From the NCBI RefSeq assembly GCF_029223525.1, contig NZ_JARHTQ010000011.1, positions 169,146 through 233,145 on the forward strand: 64,000 nucleotides of DNA, given 5' to 3'. A program made the translations under genes and the position numbers. Shown here in pieces: positions 43,428 to 50,999 of this stretch. This stretch comes from Streptantibioticus ferralitis. Lineage in GTDB: Bacteria > Actinomycetota > Actinomycetes > Streptomycetales > Streptomycetaceae. The notes under the pieces were generated by a model. That model was given only the letters and a program-made list of their open reading frames with translations, had not been told where the DNA came from and ran no database searches. Position 1 is the first letter of the stretch. Every line of letters begins with the position of its first letter.

Positions 43428-46238
43428 TCACATCACCCAGCCGGCTCCCGGCAGCGCGGCCATGGGCCGTGGACCGCCGCCGAACGTGCGCATCTCGACG
43501 GCGGACCTGCGGAGCAGATCGGACAGTTCACTGCGCCCGGTCACGCCCAACTTCCGGTACGTATGGGTGAGATGTGCTTCGATGTTCCGCAAACTCACTT
43601 TGAGCCGCCGGGCGATGGCCTGATTGGTCATGCCGGAGACCGCCATCTCCGCGACCCTCAGCTCGCTGACGGTCAGCAGATCGATGCCCCGTTGCGCGGG
43701 TTGGGCGATACGCCCACCGGCCTGCGTCAACTCCTCCTGAATCCGGCGCGCCACTCCCTTTCCGCCACAGGAGACGGCCAGTTCGTAGGCGTGGCGCAGG
43801 GTGCGCCGCGCCGCGACGGGATGCTTCTCCCGGGTGGTGGTGCCGATGGCCATGAAGGTCCGGGCCAGTTCCAGCCGGGCGCCGCACGACTCGAGCAGTG
43901 CCGCGCTCTCGGTGAGCAACTCGGTCCGTCGGGGCCCGTTCAGCGACATGCCCATCGTCCGCAGGGCCCGGCCGAGCAGCCGCGGGCTCCCCCAGCGCCG
44001 GGCGGCGGCCAGGCCCTGCGCCGCAAACCGCTCTGCCTCACCGGGGGCTTGCAGCCCCTGATGGCATTCGGCGGCGGTCAGCTGCCACGGCACCACGGCC
44101 GGATTGCTCATCCGCCAGCGGCGGCACGCCTCGCCGACGGTGGTCGCGTCGGCCAGTCCACCGCGGTGATCGCCGGCCCGCACCCGCAGGACCGCACGAG
44201 CGTGCGCGAGCATGACGTGCTGCCAGTGCGTCAGGGGGATGTCCCGCCACCCTCGCTCCGCGATCAGGTTCGCCGCGGTGTCCCACTCGTCCAGTTCGAC
44301 GAGGACCGTGATGTAGTGGGCGAGCGCGCCCGCGGCCATCGCCTGATCACCGATGCCCAGGCGGTCGAGCATGTCGAGTGCCTCGCCCCCGCACTGCCGT
44401 GCCTGCTCCAGGCGGTCCAGTCCGTGCAGTGCCTGCGTCCTCAGGAGCAGCGCGCGCACTCGGCGCAGCAGTGTTGCCGCGTTTGTCGCCCGCAGTTCGT
44501 CCTCCGCGTACCGCGAAGCGAGTTCGTGCTCTTCGCTCCAGACCAGGCTGACGGCAGCCGCGTACCACGCGTTGGTGCCCTGCACGGCGTGGCCGCACGC
44601 CAGTAAGTCCCGTGCGCGCCGTTGGACTTGTGCGGCCGAGGACCCGACCCATGCCCGCACGAGCGCTTTCAGGGTGCCGGGGCAGCGTCCGAGCCATCCC
44701 CGATCGCCCTCGTCGGCACCGAGCAGGGCGAATACCGTATCGAGGGTCGACCCGCACTCGGTGCCCACCAGGACCAGTTGCTCCACGATGCGCTGTGCCG
44801 ACTCCCCTTTCTCCAGGCCCCCCTTTGCCAGCACGTCGATCAGCCGGGCGACCGCCTCCTCATGGCGGTCGGTGACGGCCAGGCCGCAAGAGAGCCCGAG
44901 GGCGATCTGGGCGCGCTCGTCCGGTGCGGCGGCCAGCTCCATGGCGGCCTCCAGATGCCGCACGGACGCTGGCACATCGGCGTCGAGCTGCGCCGTTCCC
45001 AGGCGTGCCAGGACCTCGCGTCGCCGCTCGCCGGTCACCGGCTCCTGGAGCACCCGCTCGTAGATGCGGGCCGCTTCTTTCGGGCAGGTGGCCGCCAGGG
45101 ACTCCCCGCCCTTGAGGAGTACCTGCTCGGCCCAGGGCTCGTCGAAGGCACCGGCCTCCACCACATGCATGCTGGTCCACTCCGGTGCCGCACCCCGCTG
45201 GTACAGCGCCCGCGCCGCCCTGCTGTGCAACTCGGGGCGCTTCGCGACAGGGATCGCGCTGACCAGAAGTTCGCCGACGAGCGGGTAGCGAACGGTTGCC
45301 GCGTTGCGCTGGAGGATGCCGAGTTCTTCGAGCCGCACCCTGACGTCGGCGAACTCGGACCTGGTCAGGCCCGAGACCACCGTGGTCAGGTCGTCGTCCG
45401 CCGCGCTGCCCAGCAGGGCGGCGGCGCAGGCGACGGACAGCGCGTGCGGTGACGCCCGCTGCAACTGGGCGAGCAGGCGGTCCCGCAGCAGGGTGAGACC
45501 GGGCAGCAGATCCACCGTGCTGGGAACCACCGGGCAGCCCGCCTCGCCGGGGGATCCCAGCAGCCGGGCCGCCTGGGCGACCCGCAGGCATTCCCGTAGC
45601 AGTACTGGATTGCCATCCGTGACCTGGTGATAACGCTCCGCCACGCGTGCGGAGACGGGGGAACCCGCGAACTCGGCCAGCAGTTCCGCCGTTTCCTTCG
45701 GTCTCAGGTCCGGAAGCCGCCGCCGTTCACGACACAGGCGGCTCAGCAGCAGACCCGGTAGCAGTCGCGGATCCTGGGGCTGTTCACCGGGGTTGAGCGT
45801 GGCGATGATGGCCACCGGTATGTTCTGCGACCGGCGGACCACGAAATCGAGCCAGCGGATCGACGGCTCGTCGATGAACTCCAGATTGTCCACCAAGATC
45901 AACACCGGGGCGTCTCTGGAGAGTTCTGCCAGTTTTCGGTAGAGACCGTGCAGTACCCGGAACGAATCACTGTCGGCTCCGGTGTCGGTGAACTCGTCGC
46001 CCAGTGACTCGAAGAGCTGTTGGACGACTCCGAACCGGAATAACCGTTCCGGGAAGTCGGCGGATGCCGAGAGCACATGAAAGCCCTGCTGCCGGGCGCG
46101 CTCACCCGCTTCCCGCAGCAACTCCGTCTTACCGCTGCCGAAGACGCCCTCGAACACCACGAGACCGCCGCCGTTGGATTGCACGTCGACCAGGAGATCA
46201 CTGACGCCAGCGAGCTCCGCGGACCGACCAAATATCAC
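43428..46238 (-). CDS. LuxR-family transcriptional activator, LAL type
   Basis: This large ATP-binding LuxR regulator (936 residues) is of the class that activates antibiotic clusters. An N-terminal AAA-like domain has Walker A FEGVFGSGKTELLREA and Walker B APVLILVDNLEFIDEP. A long helical middle part resembles TPR repeats. The C-terminal LuxR helix-turn-helix is LLTVSELRVAEMAVSGMTNQ, AIARRLKVSLRNIEAHLTHT, YRKLGV. The start is GTG 46238 because GGAGG lies at 46243-46247; an upstream extension lacks a ribosome binding site. The stop overlaps the alternative start of the KAS III-like gene (GTGA). It is probably the pathway-specific activator of the megasynthase operon just downstream. Confidence 0.93.
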   Translation of the reverse strand: MIFGRSAELAGVSDLLVDVQSNGGGLVVFEGVFGSGKTELLREAGERARQQGFHVLSASADFPERLFRFGVVQQLFESLGDEFTDTGADSDSFRVLHGLYRKLAELSRDAPVLILVDNLEFIDEPSIRWLDFVVRRSQNIPVAIIATLNPGEQPQDPRLLPGLLLSRLCRERRRLPDLRPKETAELLAEFAGSPVSARVAERYHQVTDGNPVLLRECLRVAQAARLLGSPGEAGCPVVPSTVDLLPGLTLLRDRLLAQLQRASPHALSVACAAALLGSAADDDLTTVVSGLTRSEFADVRVRLEELGILQRNAATVRYPLVGELLVSAIPVAKRPELHSRAARALYQRGAAPEWTSMHVVEAGAFDEPWAEQVLLKGGESLAATCPKEAARIYERVLQEPVTGERRREVLARLGTAQLDADVPASVRHLEAAMELAAAPDERAQIALGLSCGLAVTDRHEEAVARLIDVLAKGGLEKGESAQRIVEQLVLVGTECGSTLDTVFALLGADEGDRGWLGRCPGTLKALVRAWVGSSAAQVQRRARDLLACGHAVQGTNAWYAAAVSLVWSEEHELASRYAEDELRATNAATLLRRVRALLLRTQALHGLDRLEQARQCGGEALDMLDRLGIGDQAMAAGALAHYITVLVELDEWDTAANLIAERGWRDIPLTHWQHVMLAHARAVLRVRAGDHRGGLADATTVGEACRRWRMSNPAVVPWQLTAAECHQGLQAPGEAERFAAQGLAAARRWGSPRLLGRALRTMGMSLNGPRRTELLTESAALLESCGARLELARTFMAIGTTTREKHPVAARRTLRHAYELAVSCGGKGVARRIQEELTQAGGRIAQPAQRGIDLLTVSELRVAEMAVSGMTNQAIARRLKVSLRNIEAHLTHTYRKLGVTGRSELSDLLRRSAVEMRTFGGGPRPMAALPGAGWVM

Positions 46239-46337
46239 GTCGCCTCCTCTGCGGAGCTCGTGCCGCAACTCCGCGATCCCCCGTCCGGCTGCTTACGCGA
46301 CGGACCCCGTGCACTTCGTGGCCGATCGATTTCCTGC

Positions 46338-46997
46338 TCAGAGCAGTTTGCGGGCGAGCGTCACCCCGTCATGGATCGGCAGCATGACGACCTCGACGCG
46401 CTGGTCGGCGGCGAGCCGTTCGTTGAAGGCATGCACCAGCCGAGCGCTCTCGTGCTCCGTGTCGGGATTGATGACCTCGCCTTGGAAAAGGGTGTTGTCG
46501 ATGATGATCAGGCCGTTCGGGCGGACACGGAGCAGGAGTTCCTCGAAGTACGCCCAGTAGTTGAGCTTGTCCGCGTCGAGAAACGCGATGTCCACGTCGG
46601 CCTCCTGCGGCAGGCTCCGCAGGGTTTCCAGGGCGGGGCCGAGCGCCAGCTGGATCCGGTCGGTCAGACCCGCCTTCTCCCAGGCGTCCCGGGCGACCCG
46701 CGTCCATTCCTCGCTCACGTCGCAGCAGAGCAGCTGCCCGTCCTTCGGCAGGCCTCGGCCGATGCACACCGATGAATATCCGGTGAACGTGCCCACCTCG
46801 ATCGCCTTGCGTGCGCCGACGAGCTTGGTGAGCATGTGCAGCAGTGCCCCCTGCTCGGGGACGCATTGCATGATCTGGTAGTGGCCGAACTCCTTGGTCC
46901 GCTCCTCGATTTCCTGGAGGACGGCATCCGGCGGTGTGCCGTGGGCGACCACGTAGTCGTAGAGCTCCGTCGTCAGCGCGACATGCTTGAGTGGCAA
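46338..46997 (-). CDS. SAM-dependent O-methyltransferase (catechol/caffeoyl-CoA OMT type)
   Basis: This 219-residue class I O-methyltransferase has VGARKAIEVGTFTGYSSVCI (SAM-binding), ADVDIAFLDADKLNYWAYFE (metal-binding Asp) and PNGLIIIDNTLFQGEV, the motifs of the cation-dependent catechol/caffeoyl-CoA group. The start is TTG at 46997: GGAGG lies 4 bp upstream and the protein then begins MPLKHVALTTELYDYV, the normal family start. A longer frame to 47093 would run into the promoter. With the FAD hydroxylase next door it suggests hydroxylation followed by O-methylation of an aromatic ring, possibly of the starter unit. It has its own MerR-type promoter. Confidence 0.92.
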   Translation of the reverse strand: MPLKHVALTTELYDYVVAHGTPPDAVLQEIEERTKEFGHYQIMQCVPEQGALLHMLTKLVGARKAIEVGTFTGYSSVCIGRGLPKDGQLLCCDVSEEWTRVARDAWEKAGLTDRIQLALGPALETLRSLPQEADVDIAFLDADKLNYWAYFEELLLRVRPNGLIIIDNTLFQGEVINPDTEHESARLVHAFNERLAADQRVEVVMLPIHDGVTLARKLL

Positions 46998-47062
46998 GGT
47001 TCCTCCAAGCTGGGTGAACACCTTGAAATGCGAATCTGTTTGGCGCGTACAAGTGCCGCACG

Positions 47063-47093
47063 AGTGTGCGAGTTCATTCCGGCTTGAAGTCAA
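47063..47093 (-). promoter_or_regulatory. MerR-type promoter of the O-methyltransferase gene (site C)
   Basis: On the minus strand TTGACT (overlapping the stop codon of the FAD hydroxylase) is followed after 19 bp by CACACT. The left dyad half TCAAG is conserved with sites A and B; the right half (GAATGAAC) is degenerate. It lies 66 bp before the TTG start. Confidence 0.65.
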
Positions 47094-48877
47094 CCCTCAG
47101 GCGGCAGATCGAGCCAATCTTGTGCCGAGGGCGCATCCTTTGAGTCGCGTGCCGGTTCCGGACCGCTGGTGCAGGTCACCTGGTTGAGCACGCTGACGAG
47201 GAGGCGTAGCAGCGCCTCCTCGTCGGCTGCGGCGGCCGACACCCGCTTGCGCCAGGCCACGTGCCCGTCCGGCCGCACCAGCACGGCGTCGGCCGGTCCG
47301 ACGCCGTAGACCACGGTCCAGCGCCCGCAGGGATCCTCCAGCGGCCCGCCACCGCCGACGGCGAAGGCCGCCAGCGGTACCCCGCACGAGGCGCTCGCCC
47401 GGCGGGCGGCACGTACCCAGGCGTGTCCTCGCGGCCCTGTCAGCAGGGTGAACCTGCCCTGGAACAGGTCGAGCGAGGAGACCGGCCGACCGTCCAGCAG
47501 CAGCCAGACATGCGGGGCGCGCACTCCCGCGTGTGTATGCGGAACGTATCGGTCGAGTGGCCACTGATGCGCTGGCTCTTCTTCCTCGTCCGCCACCAGG
47601 GCCCCCGCCGGGTAGGCGTACCCGAAAGTGACTGAGTCCGCCGAGTAGTTGCGGCCGGTGCGTGCGACGAGGCCGGCCAGCGTGCGACGGAACTCTCGCC
47701 CTCGTCGGCTGTCCGATTCCACCCGGCCGGGTAGCCGGCCGACGCGTTCGAGTACCGTGAGCATTGACCGGAAATGGCGCACGGCCATACGTGAGGTGGC
47801 CAGGGCGAGCGGGCGGCGTTCCCGCTCGTAGCTGTCAAGCAGCTCCTCGGCGGCCCACCCGCACATGACCGCGTCCAGTTTCCACGTGAGGTTGTGCGCC
47901 TCCGCCAGCCCGGTGTTGAGCCCCAGGCCTCCCGTGGGAGGGAACCGGTGTGCCGAGTCACCGAGGAAGAAGACCCGCTCCCGGCGGTAGGTGTCGGCCA
48001 CGTCATGAACGATCTTCCACCGCTCAGCCGCCTCAACGGAGACCTCCAGGTCCGGAACGCCCAACGCCACGCGTACCAGCTCGACTAGCCGCCCCCGCGG
48101 AGGTGTTGCGGCACTGGTCTCCATCCGGGCCGGGGGGTCGAGCACGTTCAGGACGGCGAAGTCCGGGGAGACCAGGGTCACCATGCCGACGAGCCTGGCG
48201 TTGGCCACCCAGTAGAAGGCGTTCTCCAGCTGCGCCAGGGCCGCCAGATCGGCATGGAAGGCGATGCTGAGCGATGTCCCGAGAACCCCGTCGCCGCCAG
48301 CGCCGACCCCAAGCCGACGGCGAGTGACGGCTCTTGACCCGTCAGCCGCCAGGGCATAGCGCGCCCTGGCCCACTGCCGCCGCGATCCGCCGTCGTCCGC
48401 CGACCGGTCCAACCGCACCCGGACACCGCGGTCGTCCTGCTCCTCGACCACCGCCTCCACTCCCTGCCAGAACCGCACATTGGGCAGTCGCCCGACCGCG
48501 TCATGGAGGACCTCCTCGACGGCGTACTGGGGCACGTTGAGCCAGGTCTGCGGACTCGTCCCCAGCGCCGACTGCACATCCGCCGCATCCCCCAGCTGGG
48601 GAAGGGAGACGATGTGCCGCCCGTTCGCCACCGAGGTGCGCCAGTCGATGTTGCGGCTGCGCCATGGGGGCAACCCCCGGGCGCGCAGGGCACGGTCACA
48701 TCCCCACTGCCGCAGGAGTTCCATCGACCGGGCGCTGACGGCCATCGCCTTCGGAAGCCGGGCAACCTCGGTACGCCGCTCGACGAGCAGCACTTCGGCA
48801 CCCAGGCGCCCCAGATCGAGCGCGGCTGCCAGACCGACCGGGCCTGCCCCGATGACCACAGCGTCACATGCCAACAC
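47090..48877 (-). CDS. FAD-dependent aromatic hydroxylase (PheA/TfdB type)
   Basis: This 595-residue class A flavin monooxygenase has GAGPVGLAAALDLGRLGAEV and the Glu-Arg of VLLVERRTEVARL for FAD, the middle motif ALAADGSRAVTRRRLG, and the GD motif FFLGDSAHRFPPTGGLGLNT. A C-terminal thioredoxin-like domain (from about 440), as in phenol and polyketide hydroxylases, ends with DWLDLPPEG. The start is GTG 48877 with AAAGGAG 7 bp upstream. A MerR-type promoter sits directly in front. It probably hydroxylates an aromatic starter or product ring, the product then being methylated by the adjacent O-methyltransferase. Confidence 0.92.
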   Translation of the reverse strand: MLACDAVVIGAGPVGLAAALDLGRLGAEVLLVERRTEVARLPKAMAVSARSMELLRQWGCDRALRARGLPPWRSRNIDWRTSVANGRHIVSLPQLGDAADVQSALGTSPQTWLNVPQYAVEEVLHDAVGRLPNVRFWQGVEAVVEEQDDRGVRVRLDRSADDGGSRRQWARARYALAADGSRAVTRRRLGVGAGGDGVLGTSLSIAFHADLAALAQLENAFYWVANARLVGMVTLVSPDFAVLNVLDPPARMETSAATPPRGRLVELVRVALGVPDLEVSVEAAERWKIVHDVADTYRRERVFFLGDSAHRFPPTGGLGLNTGLAEAHNLTWKLDAVMCGWAAEELLDSYERERRPLALATSRMAVRHFRSMLTVLERVGRLPGRVESDSRRGREFRRTLAGLVARTGRNYSADSVTFGYAYPAGALVADEEEEPAHQWPLDRYVPHTHAGVRAPHVWLLLDGRPVSSLDLFQGRFTLLTGPRGHAWVRAARRASASCGVPLAAFAVGGGGPLEDPCGRWTVVYGVGPADAVLVRPDGHVAWRKRVSAAAADEEALLRLLVSVLNQVTCTSGPEPARDSKDAPSAQDWLDLPPEG

Positions 48878-48905
48878 CCCAGGCTCCTTTCGCTCGTTCG
48901 CCGAC

Positions 48906-48936
48906 AGAATGGATCCTCAAGTCGACTTGAAGTCAA
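48906..48936 (-). promoter_or_regulatory. MerR-type promoter of the FAD hydroxylase gene (site B)
   Basis: On the minus strand TTGACT and CATTCT are separated by 19 bp. The spacer starts with the perfect palindrome TCAAGTCGACTTGA. This is the best of three related sites and lies between the MerR gene and the hydroxylase gene, the expected place for its operator. Confidence 0.75.
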
Positions 48937-48960
48937 TCGGAGCAAAAGGTGGGAAAAGGG

Positions 48961-49377
48961 TCAGGGGAGGTGTCCGAAGTGGGCTTCGACCTCCTCGCTC
49001 ACCATCGGGCAGTCGTCGGCGGGATGGTCCCGTGGACAGTTCAGGTAGTGAGCGAGATAGGCCTTCGCCTGGGTGAGGCGGTCGATCTGCCCGTCGATCG
49101 CGGCCATCCGGCCGCGTACGGTGTCCCGCCAGTGGCCCGTCTCGGTACGTCCGGCCAGCACGATGGCTATCTCGTCCAGGCTCATCGTGCCGCTGCCCTG
49201 CCAGATCTGGATGAGAGCGATCCGGCGGAGCTCCTCCGGCCCGTACAGCCGCCGCCCCGAACGGCGCGCTGCCGGCTGAAGTACCCCCCGTTCCTCCCAG
49301 TAGCGCAGTGTCGAGGTCGTCAGGCCCAAGCGGGCAGCGACTTCGCCGATGGTCAGGAGTTTCTCTCGCGTCTGCAT
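48961..49377 (-). CDS. MerR-family transcriptional regulator
   Basis: This 138-residue regulator has an N-terminal winged HTH (LLTIGEVAARLGLTTSTLRY, then WEERGVLQPAARRSGRRLYG), a coiled-coil dimer helix (RDTVRGRMAAIDGQIDRLTQ) and a short C-terminal tail with two Cys (LNCPRDHPADDCPMV). The Cys pair suggests sensing of a metal, redox state or thiol-reactive ligand. ATG 49377 is preferred to TTG 49383. The gene lies just upstream of a promoter with a 19-bp spacer and a palindromic dyad, and two more such promoters exist in the cluster. It therefore probably controls the hydroxylase, an O-methyltransferase and the MFS exporter, perhaps in response to the cluster product or an intermediate. Confidence 0.9.
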   Translation of the reverse strand: MQTREKLLTIGEVAARLGLTTSTLRYWEERGVLQPAARRSGRRLYGPEELRRIALIQIWQGSGTMSLDEIAIVLAGRTETGHWRDTVRGRMAAIDGQIDRLTQAKAYLAHYLNCPRDHPADDCPMVSEEVEAHFGHLP

Positions 49378-49535
49378 GAACAAATCATGCGTCGGGTTTC
49401 ACCCTCCCCACGTGTGAGGAAGGTCATCGACTCACCGCCGCGGGCCGGGGCGGCCTCCGCTACCGCGCCAACCACCTCATCGGGCTCGGCTCCCGGGTGC
49501 TCGACCAGGCTCTCGGACCATGAACGTCGTAGCAA

Positions 49536-49790
49536 TTGGCGGCAGTTCGCCGGAAGGCGCGCCGAGTCATTCTCGCGGATCCGGGAACTGACCCCGTTCG
49601 GGACTGTAAGACGTTCGGCCCTGTCTCACTCGTCCTCGGCGCCATGTACTTCTACGACACCGGAGAGGTGAAGATGCTCACCTGGCTGGCCAACCCCAAC
49701 GGCAAGTTCAACGACCCCGTCGGCAGCTGGGAAGCACCAACCGGACAGTGGTACAAGCCCAGCGCGCGCTTCCTGGGCACCAGCGCCTGA
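49536..49790 (+). CDS. Hypothetical small protein or gene fragment
   Basis: The frame codes for 84 residues; the more protein-like part starts at ATG 49644 (MYFYDTGEVKMLTWLANPNG … GQWYKPSARFLGTSA, 48 residues). I do not recognise a family. A strong hairpin terminator lies 14 bp after the stop, which suggests that a real transcript ends here. The upstream sequence contains unrelated short frames (e.g. RYRANHLIGLGSRVLDQALG), so this may be the surviving 3' end of a larger gene. Confidence 0.4.
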   Translation: MAAVRRKARRVILADPGTDPVRDCKTFGPVSLVLGAMYFYDTGEVKMLTWLANPNGKFNDPVGSWEAPTGQWYKPSARFLGTSA

Positions 49791-49803
49791 CCCAGCATTG
49801 CCA

Positions 49804-49839
49804 GCGTGGGACCGCGAGCTCCTAGCGGCGGTCCCACGC
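49804..49839 (+). terminator. Hairpin terminator
   Basis: A 12-bp perfect stem (GCGTGGGACCGC and GCGGTCCCACGC) around a 12-nt loop lies just after the small ORF ending at 49790. Confidence 0.7.
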
Positions 49840-50999
49840 CCCTGGGAAGGCAAGCTGGCAGAAAGTCCCCGAGAAGTCCCAGGCCCCGCCGTGGATCTCT
49901 AAAGTCGCAGGTCAGCGACCCGGTCGCGGCGAGGGTAGGCATACCCGGCGTACAGCTCGGTCTCGTCTGTCGCTTGGCCCTGACCAGGGCGTTTGACCTG
50001 GTCAGGGCCCTTGGCCGGGTCGGCGGAGTTCCCACGTTTCCCTGCGGGTTCTCGGGAGTTCCGGCGCGGGTGTGCACTGGGTGTGCACGCGGTGGACGGG
50101 TCGGGAGGCACGGTAGGGCGACGTTCGGCGCCTTCGCGGCTGGGGCCACCTGCCCGGGAGCCGCTGAGTCCGAAGGGCGGTGGATGGGGCCCAGCACTAC
50201 GCCCCCCGGCGCGCCGTATGCGGTGCGGCGTATGCGGTGCGGCGTAGCCGCAGGTTCGTGCCCCCGGCGGGAGCCGCAATCAAGGGCTGGTCGCGCGAAC
50301 GGCCCTGTGACCAGCGGAAACGCGCTGATCGTAGAGCAAACGCTTCACCTACCGAAGACCCGGGTCAGGTGACGGGCCGCCAAGCGGTTCTTCGATGCGC
50401 AGGTTTGAACCCTGCGTAGGGCGCCAGCCAGATGGGAACGGGTGCGGGCCGTGGATACCCGGATCACGGATCACGGATCACCATCGAGTCTCTCTTGCCC
50501 ATCTGATGTGGCCAGCGCGTTTACCGCAGGTTCGAGTCCCCGACGGCGACGGTACCGCTCTGAACGCGGAGCCCATATGGGCCCACGCCGCTGCGCGGGG
50601 TCGAATGCCCCGCCGCCGTTCCTTCGGGTCGATTGGTAGTGGTCGGTGCATCGATGGCGGTGGACCTGGTCCACGCGGGTCGGGGCCGTGCAGGGGCCGT
50701 GACCCCTGGCTGGTCGACGGCGGGAACCTACCCGGCCCGCCGGGACGCGAGAGATCGAAGATGACCTGTGACGACAGCCGTCTCGTACGGTTTGAGTCGA
50801 CCACGGCCTGCCGGACCCCGCCGGTCTGGCAGGAGGCTGATCGCCGGTACTGCAAAGAGGAGAAGCCACATTGCCGGCCTGCTCCACGCTCGACGGCGAC
50901 TTTCGCCGCGCTGATTAAGAGTCAGCTCGTCGGCCGTCCGGATGGTGCCAACGTGGGCCGAGAAGAAGCGCTTTCGGCGAGCACATACAGGCTACCAGC
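49840..50999. other. Gene-poor stretch with tRNA-like T-arm motifs
   Basis: No confident gene is seen in this ~1.16-kb stretch. Several T-arm-like sequences occur: GCAGGTTTGAACCCTGC at 50399-50415 followed by a 7-nt arm, a base and CCA; GCAGGTTCGAGTCC at 50519-50532; and CGGGGTCGAATGCCCCG at 50589-50605. I could not fold a full cloverleaf around any of them. The part at 49907-49975 resembles 18893-18965. A minus-strand frame (49899-50279) ends in TELYAGYAYPRRDRVADLRL and may be a small mobile-element gene or its remnant. Confidence 0.45.

Noticed and set aside
46338..47093. 251-residue form of the O-methyltransferase
   Set aside because: The extra 32 residues would be read from inside the promoter, and no ribosome binding site precedes the frame start; TTG 46997 has a perfect GGAGG.
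50399..50424. Complete tRNA gene ending in CCA
   Set aside because: Only the T-arm and acceptor-like 3' strand look right. The matching 5' acceptor strand is poor (about 5 of 7) and no proper D-arm or anticodon arm could be folded, so it is reported only as a motif.
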